Positions 18,035-29,708 of a DNA stretch of 64,000 nucleotides are shown in pieces. The stretch is from the NCBI GenBank assembly GCA_963776675.1, contig CAVZNR010000029.1:124001-188000 (forward strand), written 5' to 3'. Position 1 is the first letter of the stretch. Each line of letters opens with the position of its first letter. Position numbers and translations under genes: made by a program. The stretch comes from Hyphomicrobium_A sp963776675 (GTDB lineage: Bacteria > Pseudomonadota > Alphaproteobacteria > Rhizobiales > Hyphomicrobiaceae). The notes under the pieces were generated by a model that saw nothing but the letters and a program-made list of their open reading frames with translations, was not told where the DNA came from and ran no database searches.

Positions 18035-18724
18035 TCATACGACGTCCTCCGGAGGAAGATGGGGGCTTCGGCTGGGCAGCAAGTCCTTGCGCGCGATCAC
18101 GGTGCCGTCGGGAGCCAAGTGGTAGATGATCGGGGCCCCGGTCGCGAACTCACGGTCCAGGATCTCGTTCTCGCTCAGTCCTTCCAGCGTCATGATCAAA
18201 GCCCGCAACGAGTTCCCGTGCGCCGAAACGATCACGGTCTTGCCGGCCTGCAGCTCGGGCCAGATCGCCTCCTGATAGTAGGGTAGCACGCGCTCGGCGG
18301 TATCCTTCAGGCTTTCCCCCCCTGGCGGCGGGATGTCGTAGCTGCGGCGCCACAGCTCCACCTGCTCCTCGCCCCACCGCTCGCGCGCCTCGTCTTTGTT
18401 GAGCCCGCACAGATCACCGTAGTGGCGCTCGTTCAAGGCCTCGTCGTAGCGAATCTCAATGTTGGACTGGCCGAGCTCGGACAGGATGATGTCGAGGGTG
18501 CGTTGTGCACGCTTAAGGCGGCTGGTGAAGGCGATGTCGAAGCGGAGGCCTTCCGCCTTGAGCAGGCGCCCGGCTACCAGCGCTTCGATCAATCCCTTTT
18601 CGGAAAGGTCAGGATTGTGCCAGCCGGTGAATAGGTTGCGGCGGTTCCATTCGCTTTCTCCGTGCCGGACCAGCACCAGGATGTAATCGCTTTTTTTGTT
18701 TGGCGACACGCCAGCGGTTCCCAA
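18035..18724 (-). CDS. gpmA: 2,3-bisphosphoglycerate-dependent phosphoglycerate mutase
   Basis: Glycolytic enzyme interconverting 2- and 3-phosphoglycerate. It has the phosphohistidine motif LVRHGESEWN, the ERHYGDLCGLNK loop specific to GpmA and the second catalytic histidine in SAHGNSLRAL. About 229 residues if TTG at 18724, three bases after the dapB stop, is used. An in-frame GTG at 18709 with GGGA upstream is an equally plausible start. Translational coupling to dapB is likely. Confidence 0.94.
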   Translation of the reverse strand: MGTAGVSPNKKSDYILVLVRHGESEWNRRNLFTGWHNPDLSEKGLIEALVAGRLLKAEGLRFDIAFTSRLKRAQRTLDIILSELGQSNIEIRYDEALNERHYGDLCGLNKDEARERWGEEQVELWRRSYDIPPPGGESLKDTAERVLPYYQEAIWPELQAGKTVIVSAHGNSLRALIMTLEGLSENEILDREFATGAPIIYHLAPDGTVIARKDLLPSRSPHLPPEDVV

Positions 18725-18727
18725 TTG

Positions 18728-19526
18728 CTACAGGCCGAGAACGTCGGACATCGAGTAGAGGCCCGGCGCCTTGCCACGGCCCCACTGGACCGCCTTCACG
18801 GCGCCGCGCGCAAAGATGCCCCGATCGCCAGCCAGATGCGTAAGCTCGATGCGCTCGCCCGGACCGGCCAGGATCACCCGGTGCTCGCCGACCACGCTGC
18901 CTCCCCGCAGGCTTGCCATGCCGATGTCGCCGCGCTTTCGCGGTCCCGTCATCCCGTCGCGGCTGCGCACCGAATGTTTCCTCAGCTCGATGCCCCGTCC
19001 TTCGGCCGCCGCCTGGGCCAGCATGAGCGCGGTGCCGGAGGGCGCATCGACCTTGTCTCTGTGGTGCATTTCCACGATCTCGATATCGAAGTCCGCGTCC
19101 AGCGCCTCGGCGACGCGACGCGTAATCGCGGTCAAAAGGGTGACGCCCAGGCTCATGTTGCCGGCCTTGATGATGGGCGCGTGGCGCGCGGCAGCCGCGA
19201 TGTGCGCTTCGTCAGCCGCTGTCAGGCCGGTGGTGCCGATGACGTGGACGATGCGCGCGTTGGCGGCGAGCTCGGCGAACTCGACCGTCGCCTTCGGCGG
19301 CGGTGAAGTCGAGGATGCCTTCGCAATTGGCGATGACCTCGAGCGGGTCGTCGCTCACCGTGACGCCGATCGGGCCGATCCCGGCCAGCGTTCCGACATC
19401 GGTGCCGATGATGGGTGAATCGGGTCGCTCGGTGGCGCCCGCAACCGTGCAACCTTCCGCCTCGTGGATCGCGCGCACCAGCTGTTGGCCCATGCGGCCG
19501 GCGACGCCCATTACGGCGATTTTCAT
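18728..19526 (-). CDS. dapB: 4-Hydroxy-tetrahydrodipicolinate reductase (frameshifted)
   Basis: Second enzyme specific to the lysine/DAP branch. The N-terminal part (MKIAVMGVAGRMGQQLVRAI) and the C-terminal part (NMSLGVTLL; catalytic HHRDKVDAPSGTAL) are both well conserved but lie in different frames. The break is in GILDFTA. Removing one G at about 19299-19300 gives ..TAPKATVEFAELAANARIVH.. and one protein of about 265 residues. Because dapB is normally essential, a sequence error is far more likely than a real mutation. Confidence 0.9.
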
Positions 19527-19686
19527 CAGGGAACCTCGACCTCGTGCGAAGGAAGTGCGCCGCGGTATAGCAACGCGCCCGGAGAAGAGGAAGAGCAGCT
19601 AGCGCTTCTCAGGCGCCAGAGGGCGTCTTTTGGCTGCAACCGGGATGTCACGAGAGAGATTTTTCGCGGCGCCGGGAGACGGAGGG

Positions 19687-20196
19687 TCAGTCCCAGGCAA
19701 ACGCGATCTTCTTGAGCCGTTTGTCCCCGAATCGCTCGAATCCGGCTCCCACCGGGCGGCCGCCGCGGCCCCAGTAGAAATCTGTCGCGCGGGCATTTTC
19801 CGCCAGCGCCCATACGATGAGGCCCGAGAGCTGGCGCAAGTCCAACTGGTGGCGGCAGCCCTCGAAGAGAAGCTCCCCGAAGCCCAGCCCCTGATGCGTG
19901 GGCGTGACGTAAAGCTCGTAGATCTCGCCTTCTTGCTCGCTGCGCGCCCGCGCCGCGCCGAGCGTGGCATAGCCCGCGATGGTGCCGTCCACCTGCAGGA
20001 CGAGGACGCCGTTTCCGGACCTGATCGTGGAGCGCCACCACTCGGTGCTGCGCTTGCGGATCATGGTGTCCAGATGCAGATGGGGAATGATGCCCAGATA
20101 GGCTTGGCTCCAGGTGAGCCGGAAAATCTCGCTCAGCGCTGGCGCATCGGAGAGATTGCCGCGACGAACCTCGCAATGTGAACTTGCACCCAGCAT
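19687..20196 (-). CDS. GNAT family N-acetyltransferase
   Basis: Predicted acetyl-CoA-dependent acyltransferase of 169 residues. The GNAT core is visible: an N-terminal beta strand and helices (VRRGNLSDAPALSEIFRLTW), then VDGTIAGYATLG, and the acetyl-CoA loop IYELYVTPTHQGLGFGELLF (the Q/RxxGxG/A motif), followed by the C-terminal AENARATDFYWGRGGRPVG. The substrate is unknown. It stands alone between dapB and the phasin gene. Confidence 0.85.
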   Translation of the reverse strand: MLGASSHCEVRRGNLSDAPALSEIFRLTWSQAYLGIIPHLHLDTMIRKRSTEWWRSTIRSGNGVLVLQVDGTIAGYATLGAARARSEQEGEIYELYVTPTHQGLGFGELLFEGCRHQLDLRQLSGLIVWALAENARATDFYWGRGGRPVGAGFERFGDKRLKKIAFAWD

Positions 20197-20290
20197 GCAA
20201 ACCCTCGGGTCGAGGCCGCCAGTCTGGCATTTTCCTCACCACTTGGCACGCATTAGTATGCAGAAAGTTTGGCCGTGAGTGCAAGAACCA

Positions 20291-20324
20291 GTCAGGGCCC
20301 GGGATCGGCTCCGCGGGCCCTGAC
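20291..20324 (-). terminator. Strong hairpin downstream of phasin gene
   Basis: A perfect 11-bp stem (GTCAGGGCCCG with CGGGCCCTGAC) closes a 12-base loop about 55 bp after the phasin stop. The following bases on the minus strand are only weakly T-rich (TGGTTCTTG). It is probably a transcription terminator or mRNA-stabilising hairpin for the phasin transcript. Confidence 0.5.
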
Positions 20325-20378
20325 ATCCGAAACTTAGTTCGCTCGGATACGCAGGCGCGAAATACGCGCCGAAGCCGT

Positions 20379-20834
20379 CTAGCCGACGGTCTTCATCTGC
20401 TCGAAGCTCTTGGTGGCGGCGGCATTCATGCTCTCGAGCGTCTGCCGGCCAATCTTGTTGGAGAGCTCGAAAAACTCTTTCGTCTGTGAGCTGGCAGCGG
20501 CCAGCTGCTGCTGCACGAAGGTCGCCTGCAGACGCGCCATCTCCGGAACGGTCTTGGCCTTGGCCATCGCCTCGGCGGCATCGAAGGCGGCCTCGGCGTT
20601 GGTGGCCGCGGTCTGCAGCATCTTCTCGCCGAAGGACTTCGCACCGGCCTGGGCGGCCAGCATGATCTCCTGCATGGCCTTGACGCCATCCTGAGCGGCA
20701 ACGCTCATCTTGGTGTAGGCCTCGCGCGACTTGGCGACGCTGTCCTCGGCAAATGCCTGAACGTTCTCAGGAATGCGGGCCTCTTTGGCCGCAGCCATCA
20801 TATCCTGAGCTTGTCGGGTGAATTGGTCGGTCAT
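20379..20834 (-). CDS. Phasin family protein
   Basis: Small helical protein (151 residues) of the phasin type that coats polyhydroxyalkanoate granules or acts as a chaperone. It is almost entirely amphipathic helix. Typical segments are QDMMAAAKEARIPENVQAFA, MLAAQAGAKSFGEKMLQ and LAAASSQTKEFFELSNKIG. I chose ATG at 20834 (MTDQFTRQAQD) because GGAG lies six bases upstream; ATGs further up lack such a site. No other polyhydroxyalkanoate gene is in the window. Confidence 0.88.
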   Translation of the reverse strand: MTDQFTRQAQDMMAAAKEARIPENVQAFAEDSVAKSREAYTKMSVAAQDGVKAMQEIMLAAQAGAKSFGEKMLQTAATNAEAAFDAAEAMAKAKTVPEMARLQATFVQQQLAAASSQTKEFFELSNKIGRQTLESMNAAATKSFEQMKTVG

Positions 20835-21067
20835 GGTTGTCTCCATTATGAAATTGGCATGGGCCGGAAGATCAAAGCGGGCGGCTCGTCTGGAAGCGCG
20901 GAAGTTGCATTTGCACACCGCAAACCCTGCGCCTTGGTATATAGCCGAGCTTATTGTGCATTGCAACATAGACTTTGGTTGCGCTGCACCAATTCCGCGC
21001 TACAGGGGCTCCCGCGGTGCGTGCCATATTTACCAAACGCACGCTCGGGTGATTTGATGCACCGCAA

Positions 21068-22411
21068 CTAAAGGTGAGGGAATTTGTCGCGGTAGCCCAT
21101 GGCCGAGCGGTCGAAAAGGATGTCCGTGGGCCGCAAGGGGCGCGCAAGCGCGAGGCCTTCGAGCGACCGGCAGCGCGACAACGCGACGTAAGCCTGGCCG
21201 TGGGCGAAGGTTCCCCTGCCGAGGTCGATATACACCCGGTCGAGGGTCAGGCCCTGCGACTTGTGAATGGTAAGTGCCCAAGCAAGACGCAGCGGAAACT
21301 GCCGGAACGTTCCCGTGACATTCTCTACGATCTTCTCGGCCACCTGGTCGAAGGCATAGCGGCGCGCCTCCCACGAGGCAGGCTCGATCTCGTGCTCGTT
21401 GCCGTTGATCTCGATCCAGACCCGCTTCGCCTCCAGTCGCGAGATGCGGGCGATCGAGCCGTTGACCCAGCGCCGGTCGGGATCGTTGCGCAGTAGGATC
21501 ACCTTGGCGCCGACCTTCAACAGCAGCGTCGCATCCGTAGGCTGGGCAGACTGCCCGAACTCGCCGGAGATGCCGGCCTCGTAAGGCCGCACGTCACCGG
21601 GCAGCGCCTCCAGATAGGCCATATTGATGCGCTGAGCCGCAGCATTGGTCGGCGTCAGGATCACGAAGCTGTCGCCCTCGCCCAGCGTGCGTATGGGGTG
21701 GGTACGCTCGTTCAGGACCGCCAGATCGTCCTCGGTCACCTCTCCGTCGCGAACGCGGTTGAGCACGTCGATGAGGGTCTCGTCGCTCTGCCGGAACACC
21801 TGCTCGAGCTCCAAGAGCGACGTGCCCGCGCCATCGCTCAGCGACGGCAATTGAAAGAAGAACGGCCCGCCGTGCGTGCTCTCCAGGTGCTCGGCCTCCT
21901 CGCCGCTTTGGACGACGGGCGGCAATTGATGAAGATCGCCGAAGAGGAGCAGGCGTACACCGCCAAACGGCTCGCGCGGACGCCCGCGGTTCAAGCGGAG
22001 GGATTGGTCGATCGCCCACATGAGATCGGAGCGCACCATCGACACCTCGTCGATGATGATGAGCTTTAAACGCCGCATGAGCCGCCCGTTGCGGCTGCGG
22101 CGAATGTCATCGGGTCTGATGAGCCGCGGCGGAAAGCCGAAGAACGAGTGGATGGTCTGCCCGCCCACATTGACCGCCGCGAGGCCCGTTGGCGCCAGCA
22201 CCACCGCCTCTTGCGCAATCATGTCCCGCAGGGCGCGCAGAAGCGTCGATTTGCCCGTGCCCGCGCGTCCGGTCACGAACAGGCTTCCTTCCTCATTGCG
22301 CGCGAAATCGAGCGCGGTCAGGAACTGGTGTGGAGGCGTGACTCCGGCCGGCCATTGATCGTGGCCGGCGCTCGTCAGGCTAGATTGCGTAGATATTTTG
22401 GATGATGACAC
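21068..22411 (-). CDS. Pif1-like SF1B DNA helicase / AAA ATPase
   Basis: Predicted 5'-3' DNA helicase of the Pif1/RecD-like superfamily 1B, 447 residues. Motifs in order are: Walker A VTGRAGTGKSTLL (about residue 45), motif Ia VLAPTGLAAVNVGGQTIHSF, Walker B LIIIDEVSM, motif III LLLFGDLHQLPPV, motif IV and UvrD-like C-terminal ALTIHKSQGLTLDRV, then YVALSRCRS. It starts with GTG at 22411. Such stand-alone helicases are widespread and their role (replication-fork or G-quadruplex handling) is known mainly in eukaryotes. Confidence 0.88.
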   Translation of the reverse strand: MSSSKISTQSSLTSAGHDQWPAGVTPPHQFLTALDFARNEEGSLFVTGRAGTGKSTLLRALRDMIAQEAVVLAPTGLAAVNVGGQTIHSFFGFPPRLIRPDDIRRSRNGRLMRRLKLIIIDEVSMVRSDLMWAIDQSLRLNRGRPREPFGGVRLLLFGDLHQLPPVVQSGEEAEHLESTHGGPFFFQLPSLSDGAGTSLLELEQVFRQSDETLIDVLNRVRDGEVTEDDLAVLNERTHPIRTLGEGDSFVILTPTNAAAQRINMAYLEALPGDVRPYEAGISGEFGQSAQPTDATLLLKVGAKVILLRNDPDRRWVNGSIARISRLEAKRVWIEINGNEHEIEPASWEARRYAFDQVAEKIVENVTGTFRQFPLRLAWALTIHKSQGLTLDRVYIDLGRGTFAHGQAYVALSRCRSLEGLALARPLRPTDILFDRSAMGYRDKFPHL

Positions 22412-22521
22412 GGGGCCTCGCGCAGCTATCCGTGCTTAGCAGGTGTGGGGGCCCGAAAAAAGCTTGCGCCGACCGATGTGCTCGGCCGGCGCAATACAAT
22501 CTCGGAAATTGGCTTGGCTGC

Positions 22522-22779
22522 TCAGTCGCGCGTGATAGAGATCAGCTTGAATGCGCTGTCCATCTTGATGTCGTACTGCATGCCCTTGCACTTGGCATCG
22601 TCGACTTCGAAGACGCTGGTCGCTTCGCTCTCCTTCTCCATGGTGCCGCCCTCGCAGCCCCACTCGGTCAACGTCGCCTTGATCTTGGTCGCCTCGTCAT
22701 CGGACGGCTTCTCATCGGCGAACGCCGGCGCCGCGCATAGTGCGGCGGCAAAGGCAACGATCATGAGCCTTTTCATCAT
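22522..22779 (-). CDS. Small secreted PepSY-like protein
   Basis: Protein of 85 residues with a clear signal peptide (MMKRLMIVAFAAALCAAPAFA). The mature part resembles the PepSY-type periplasmic fold: KIKATLTEWGCEGG, then FEVDDAKCKGMQYDIKMDS and LISITRD. Two cysteines in the mature domain could form a disulfide. Two tandem ATGs follow AGGAGG; the second (22776) has the better spacing. Role unknown; it stands alone. Confidence 0.75.
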   Translation of the reverse strand: MMKRLMIVAFAAALCAAPAFADEKPSDDEATKIKATLTEWGCEGGTMEKESEATSVFEVDDAKCKGMQYDIKMDSAFKLISITRD

Positions 22780-22893
22780 GTCCTCCTCTATCGTAGTGCC
22801 ACGCTTGCACGCTACGCTATAACACGCCGTTTGCGCTGCACAACAGGTCGCGAGCAGGGACTTTTTCCCGATTTTGCTAGGGTTTTTTCCCGA

Positions 22894-24711
<1,818 letters not shown>

Positions 24712-24925
24712 GCCGGTTTTGTGCGCTGCAAAAGATGCGCGGACGTAGCACATCGCGCAGGCCTCCGCCAGCGGCAGCCAATGGCTCCGGCGGCATCCAG
24801 GGACCGAAAAGGCGTAGATCCAACAAGGCGGCCAGCTGGCGGGGCCGCCCACCCGCGTGAAGACGCCACAGGAGACCCTCGGCCTCGTGTCGGCAGGAAG
24901 CGGGGTTTAAAGGGCAGTCGGGCCC

Positions 24926-26260
24926 TTACTCATGTCGGTTCATGGCCGATTGAGCCTTCGTGTCGCGCATCAGCGCATAGACCACGAGGGAGACGAAGAT
25001 GCAGCCCGTCACGTACCAATAGTATGCCGTCTCGTGGCCGATATCCTTGAGGTAGAGCGCCACCCATTGAGCGGTGCCGCCAAACAAGGCCACCGTCACG
25101 GCATACGGAAAGCCAACGCCCATGGCGCGGATGCTGGTCGGGAACAACTCCGCCTTCACCACCGCATTGATGGACGTGTAGCCGCTGACGATGAGAAGTG
25201 CGGCCATGATCAGGAAGAATGCCGACCACGCGTCCGTCACCTGCTCCAGTGCGGTGAGAATGGGGACCGTGAGCAGCGTGCCGAGGACGCCGAACGTCAG
25301 CAGCACCGGACGCCGGCCGACCCGGTCGGAGATCGCTCCGACCACGGGCTGCAGGCACATGAAGACGAGGAGCGTGCCTGCCGCGATGACGGTCGAGCTG
25401 TCCTTGGAGAAGCCGGCGGAGTTCACCAGGAACTTCTGCATGTAGACCGTGTACGTATAGAAGGCGACGGTGCCGCCCAGCGTCAGTCCCACCACGATCG
25501 CGACCTCGCGCGGGTGCTCGAGCAGGCCCCGCAGCGGGCTCGCGCGGGTGTCGACGGTGGCGCTCGCCTCCACGAAGGCATCGGTCTCGTGCATGTCGCG
25601 GCGCATGTAATAGACGACGATTGCCAGCCCGGCGCCGATGGCGAAGGGAATGCGCCAGCCCCAGGCCTCGAGCTGCTCCGGCGTCAAAAGCAGCTTTTGC
25701 AGGACGAGCAGGACCAGCATGGCGAGAAGCTGGCCGCCAATCAGTGTTACGTACTGAAAGCTCGAGTAGAACCCCCGGTGCTCGGGATGCGCCACCTCGG
25801 AAAGATAGGTGGCGCTCGTTCCGTACTCGCCGCCTAGGCTCAGTCCCTGCACGAGGCGGGCAAATAGAAGAATGAGCGGGGCAGCCACGCCGACACTGGC
25901 GTAGGTGGGCGTCAGGGCGATCACCAGCGAGCCCACGCACATCAAAAGTACCGACACGGTGAGCGCGAGCCGACGCCCATAGCGGTCGGCGAAGTGTCCG
26001 AACATCCAGCCGCCGATGGGCCGCATCAGGAAGCCGACGGCGAAGATCGCGGTCGTCTGCAAAAGCTGCGCGGTCTGGCTCTCGGAGGGAAAGAAGGCGC
26101 CGGCGAAATACAAAGAGAAAGCGGCGTAGGCGTAGAAGTCGAACCACTCGACCAGATTGCCGGAGGAGCCGACGAAAATCGCCTTCAGGCGGCGCGCGGT
26201 GTCGGCCAGGTCGGAGGGCGGTACGGGACGCGTCGGTTTGCCGGCAGTCCGTATGTCCAT
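24926..26260 (-). CDS. MFS transporter, metabolite:H+ symporter (KgtP-like)
   Basis: Twelve-helix major facilitator of the metabolite:H+ symporter branch, 444 residues. Signature elements are GNLVEWFDFYAYAAFSLYFA near the start, FLMRPIGGWMFGHFADRYGR (loop 2-3 motif) and FARLVQGLSLGGEYGTSATY. The overall pattern is closest to alpha-ketoglutarate or shikimate permeases, so a carboxylate substrate is likely but unproven. The next gene on the same strand begins 22 bp upstream. Confidence 0.87.
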   Translation of the reverse strand: MDIRTAGKPTRPVPPSDLADTARRLKAIFVGSSGNLVEWFDFYAYAAFSLYFAGAFFPSESQTAQLLQTTAIFAVGFLMRPIGGWMFGHFADRYGRRLALTVSVLLMCVGSLVIALTPTYASVGVAAPLILLFARLVQGLSLGGEYGTSATYLSEVAHPEHRGFYSSFQYVTLIGGQLLAMLVLLVLQKLLLTPEQLEAWGWRIPFAIGAGLAIVVYYMRRDMHETDAFVEASATVDTRASPLRGLLEHPREVAIVVGLTLGGTVAFYTYTVYMQKFLVNSAGFSKDSSTVIAAGTLLVFMCLQPVVGAISDRVGRRPVLLTFGVLGTLLTVPILTALEQVTDAWSAFFLIMAALLIVSGYTSINAVVKAELFPTSIRAMGVGFPYAVTVALFGGTAQWVALYLKDIGHETAYYWYVTGCIFVSLVVYALMRDTKAQSAMNRHE

Positions 26261-26282
26261 CTCGCCGTCTTGGCCTTTCGAG

Positions 26283-27395
26283 CTATCGCGCCACGCTGCC
26301 GGCGCTTTTCAGCATAGCGCGGATTTCCTCCAGCCGCGCCCGTGTCTGCATGTCGATCGCATCTTTGATCGATGCCATCTGCCGCTCCAGCACCGGCCCC
26401 AGCTCGCCGGAGATCTTCTCGCGCGCGGTCTCGTTCATGACGGCGAGCGCCTCGCGGATATGCGTCAGTCCCAGATCGCGCTCCAGGTGGTCATCGAGCG
26501 TCATGAGGAAGTCGCGCGCGAAGTGCGGCACCTCGAGCTTGGCCATGGCAGACAGCGCGCGCCGGCGCACCGAGGTGTCGGGATGGACGAGTGCCGCCGA
26601 CATCAGGTGGTTGCGCAGCGTCGTTGGTACGCGCACCAGCCGTTTCCTGACGCTATCGGGGCTGGCGGCGCCCGACTCGATGGCGTGCGCCATGGCGATC
26701 TGGTGGCTCCACTGCTGGAAGCGCAGCAGCAGGGCGCGAAGGACGACGATCGACAGGCTCGCGACGATCCAGATCCTCACGCCGTTGCCCGTCCACCCGT
26801 TGTAGACGATCTGCGCCGTGATGTTGTCGGACATGTTCACGAGGTTTGCCCACGCGTTGAGCACCGATGACACGACTGGCACCTCGTTCAGCACGCAAGC
26901 AAGGTACTCGCCATACTCGCTCATGAGATTGGGCCGGTGGCGCAGGATCAGCGCCAGCCCCGAGCGCTCCACGGTCTGGATGAGCGCTGCGAGCCCCAGG
27001 ACATAGAAGATGACGGAGGAAGCGAGGATCGGCAGGTTGTTGACGGCATCGAACGCCGAGAACCGCATCGCCTCCGGCTTCATCGCGCCCTCCATGACGC
27101 GCTTTTCTTCGTACATGATGCGCAGCGAGCTCATCATGACCAGGATGTGCATGCCGAGGAAGGCGATCAGCGTCCAGAACAGCGGGCGCGCGGTCAGGTC
27201 CATGACGGCGAGATAGAGGATTGTGGCGTTGATCGTGAGCCACACCGCGATCTTCCACCAGCCGACCTCGCCGGTGTGCGGGTCGGGGCGGAAGACGAAA
27301 TTCAAGATCGCGATCAGGGGCCAGCAGGCCGCCGTCCATGCGCGATCGAACACTCCGTAGGCCGCCGACGCGGCTCTCCCCATGGCGCCCGACAT
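26283..27395 (-). CDS. Membrane protein of unknown function with C-terminal helical repeats
   Basis: A 370-residue protein I do not recognise. The first 230 residues contain about five hydrophobic helices (WWKIAVWLTINATILYLAV, PLFWTLIAFLGMHILVMMSS, LASSVIFYVLGLAALIQTV, WIVASLSIVVLRALLL). The rest is soluble and helical, with HEAT-like pieces (TLRNHLMSAALVHPDTSVRR, ALSAMAKLEVPHFARDFLM). The start at 27395 has GAGGGGTGG upstream. It may be co-transcribed with the permease gene that follows it. Confidence 0.7.
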   Translation of the reverse strand: MSGAMGRAASAAYGVFDRAWTAACWPLIAILNFVFRPDPHTGEVGWWKIAVWLTINATILYLAVMDLTARPLFWTLIAFLGMHILVMMSSLRIMYEEKRVMEGAMKPEAMRFSAFDAVNNLPILASSVIFYVLGLAALIQTVERSGLALILRHRPNLMSEYGEYLACVLNEVPVVSSVLNAWANLVNMSDNITAQIVYNGWTGNGVRIWIVASLSIVVLRALLLRFQQWSHQIAMAHAIESGAASPDSVRKRLVRVPTTLRNHLMSAALVHPDTSVRRRALSAMAKLEVPHFARDFLMTLDDHLERDLGLTHIREALAVMNETAREKISGELGPVLERQMASIKDAIDMQTRARLEEIRAMLKSAGSVAR

Positions 27396-27634
27396 GTTCC
27401 ACCCCTCAAAGCGTCTGCTCTCCCGGTGACAGGCTAACGTACCATTGGGGCGCGGCACAATGTATGGAGGCGGCGTGGCCCGGCGGCCGCCGGGCCCGAC
27501 TTTGGAGAACCCGGCCTTGCCGCATTGACCGGCCCCCTTGCGCGGCCTTAAGTGCGGCCCAATCTAGTGGGCCCGGCGAGGGCCTGGGACGCCGTGACGG
27601 CACGGGTCCGCCGCCCTTGAGGAGATCGGCCACC

Positions 27635-28605
27635 ATGACCAAGCCCAAGCACGCGAAAGTGCTGATCCTCGGCTCAGGCCCGGCCGGTTACACGGCTGCC
27701 ATCTATGCCGCGCGCGCCATGCTGAATCCGATGCTGATCCAGGGCTCGCACCCGGGCGGCCAGCTCACCATCACCACCGACGTGGAGAACTACCCCGGCT
27801 TCGCCGACGTGATCCAGGGCCCCTGGCTCATGGAGCAGATGCAGGCGCAGGCCGAGCACGTCGGCACCAGAGGTCGTCATGGACCAGATCGACGAAGGTC
27901 GATCTCAAGGCGCGGCCCATCCGACTGGAGGGCGATTCGGGCGACGTCTATACCTGCGACGCGCTGATCATCTGCACGGGCGCGCAGGCGCGCTGGCTCG
28001 GCATCCCCTCGGAGGAGGCGTTCATGGGCCACGGCGTGTCGGCGTGCGCCACCTGCGACGGCTTTTTCTACAAGGGCAAAGAGGTGGTCGTGATTGGCGG
28101 CGGCAACACCGCAGTGGAGGAGGCAATCTTCCTGACCAACTTCGCCAAACGGGTCACCGTCGTGCACCGGCGCGATCACTTCCGCGCCGAGAAGATCCTG
28201 CAGGACCGCCTGTTCAAGAACCCCAAGATCGAGGTGATCTGGGACCATGCGCTCGAGGAGATCGTGGGCACGTCGGACCCCAAGTCGGTCACCGGCGTGC
28301 GACTCAAGAACGTCAAGACGGGCGCGGTGACGGAGCGGCCAGCCGACGGCGTGTTCGTCGCCATTGGCCACGCGCCATCGACCGAGCTGTTCAAGGGCCA
28401 GCTTGAGATGACGCCGTCGGGCTATCTCAAGACCAAGCCCGACTCGACCGCGACCTCGATACCCGGCGTCTACGCTGCCGGCGACGTCAAGGACGAGGTG
28501 TACCGCCAGGCGGTCACCGCGGCCGCCATGGGCTGCATGGCCGCGCTCGAGGCCGAGCGCTATTTCGCGACGCTCGAGATCAAGGCGGAAGCGGCCGCCG
28601 AGTGA
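27635..28605 (+). CDS. trxB: Thioredoxin-disulfide reductase (two frameshifts)
   Basis: NADPH-dependent flavoenzyme that reduces thioredoxin. It has the N-terminal FAD site LILGSGPAGYTAAIYAARA, the redox-active CATC in VSACATCDGFF, the NADPH site VVIGGGNTAVEEAIFL, and the C-terminal PGVYAAGDVKDEVYRQAVTA. The frame breaks at AEHVGT. Removing an A at 27869 and a G at 27894 restores the 323-codon gene (VGTEVVMDQIDKVDLKA), which is the expected length. GAGGAG lies upstream of ATG. Probably intact in the organism. Confidence 0.92.
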
Positions 28606-28611
28606 TCGGCT

Positions 28612-29478
28612 CTATTCGACGCGATAGGCGACCAGCTTGTCGTCTTTCATCATCGGAATGAGCAAGAGCCGCTCTTTCGGCATCCAGGCGATGTCGGCGC
28701 TGCCCTGGTTGAGATCGAGCATCTCCTCGGCCTTTCCCGATGCGAAAATGCGAAACAGCTTGCCCGCCATCCAGTCGGTCACAAGGTAGCTCGTCGCATC
28801 GAACGGCTCGATGCCGTCGAGGTTGCCGATGGGAGAACCGTCGCCGAGGTCGCGCACTGTCTTGTCCGGAATCGAGATCTCCAGGAGGTTGGCGGGCGCC
28901 GGCGTGCCGTCCTTGTCCGTCGGGCCCCAGGCCGCGACGATCAGCTTGTCGCCCTGAACCAGCAAGCCGTTGGGGTATTTGAGCTCAGGCCCGTCGAGCC
29001 ACTTCTCCAGTCTGTCGTCGGTAAGGCGCCAGATGGTGCTGGTGCCGCTATCGGAAACGTAGACGTGGCCCCTGTCGTCGGCGGCAACGTCGTTGAGGAA
29101 CTTGGCGCCGGGGGCCTTGTAGCTTGCGACAATCTCTCCGGTCGCCGTATCGATCTCGACCAGACGGTCGATGTCGGAGACGAAAAGCTGCCCGTCCGAC
29201 AGGGCGAGACCTTTGGGCGCATCAAGCCCCGTCGCCCACTTCGGCTCGAGGATCGTGCCGTTCTTCAGCGATACCTTCGCGATAAAGCCGTTACCGTCCT
29301 TGTCGGTGGGGTTTCCATTGATGTTGCTGACGTAGGCGAACGTTCCCGTCGGGTCGGGGAGTGCCGACTCGGGCGTCGACAGGCCGGTCGTCTCCCACAG
29401 GACAACCGGTGCACCGAGTGCCGGCACGACCCCGGCCATGAGCCACGCTGTTGCGACGACACGTCCAAGCGATTTCAT
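28612..29478 (-). CDS. Secreted SMP-30/gluconolactonase-like beta-propeller protein
   Basis: Exported protein of 288 residues with a signal peptide ending VVPALGA. Repeats typical of an SMP-30-like six-bladed propeller follow: LPDPTGTFAYVSNI, APKGLALSDGQLFVSDIDRL, FLNDVAADDRGHVYVSDSGT, KYPNGLLVQGDKLIVAAWG. Family members are lactonases or esterases, and the substrate here is unknown. It converges with trxB and is divergent from the LysR gene, which may regulate it. Confidence 0.78.
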   Translation of the reverse strand: MKSLGRVVATAWLMAGVVPALGAPVVLWETTGLSTPESALPDPTGTFAYVSNINGNPTDKDGNGFIAKVSLKNGTILEPKWATGLDAPKGLALSDGQLFVSDIDRLVEIDTATGEIVASYKAPGAKFLNDVAADDRGHVYVSDSGTSTIWRLTDDRLEKWLDGPELKYPNGLLVQGDKLIVAAWGPTDKDGTPAPANLLEISIPDKTVRDLGDGSPIGNLDGIEPFDATSYLVTDWMAGKLFRIFASGKAEEMLDLNQGSADIAWMPKERLLLIPMMKDDKLVAYRVE

Positions 29479-29708
29479 TCGGCACTTCCTTCCCACTACG
29501 TTTTGGCTCTGAGCGCGCGCTTATGGCGCGCATCGGAGACGCCCGGTGCGGTTGCACGCGCTCTATTCATACACCGCGGCGTGGTTTAAGTTGCGGCGCA
29601 ACATACCGAGGCCGTCTTAGCACAAGCGCACGCTCTGCGGATGCAACCTATCCGAAAGCCGCCGCTCGTGTCCTCCCGTGGCCGCTCGGTGCTCGATAGG
29701 GCCGATCC

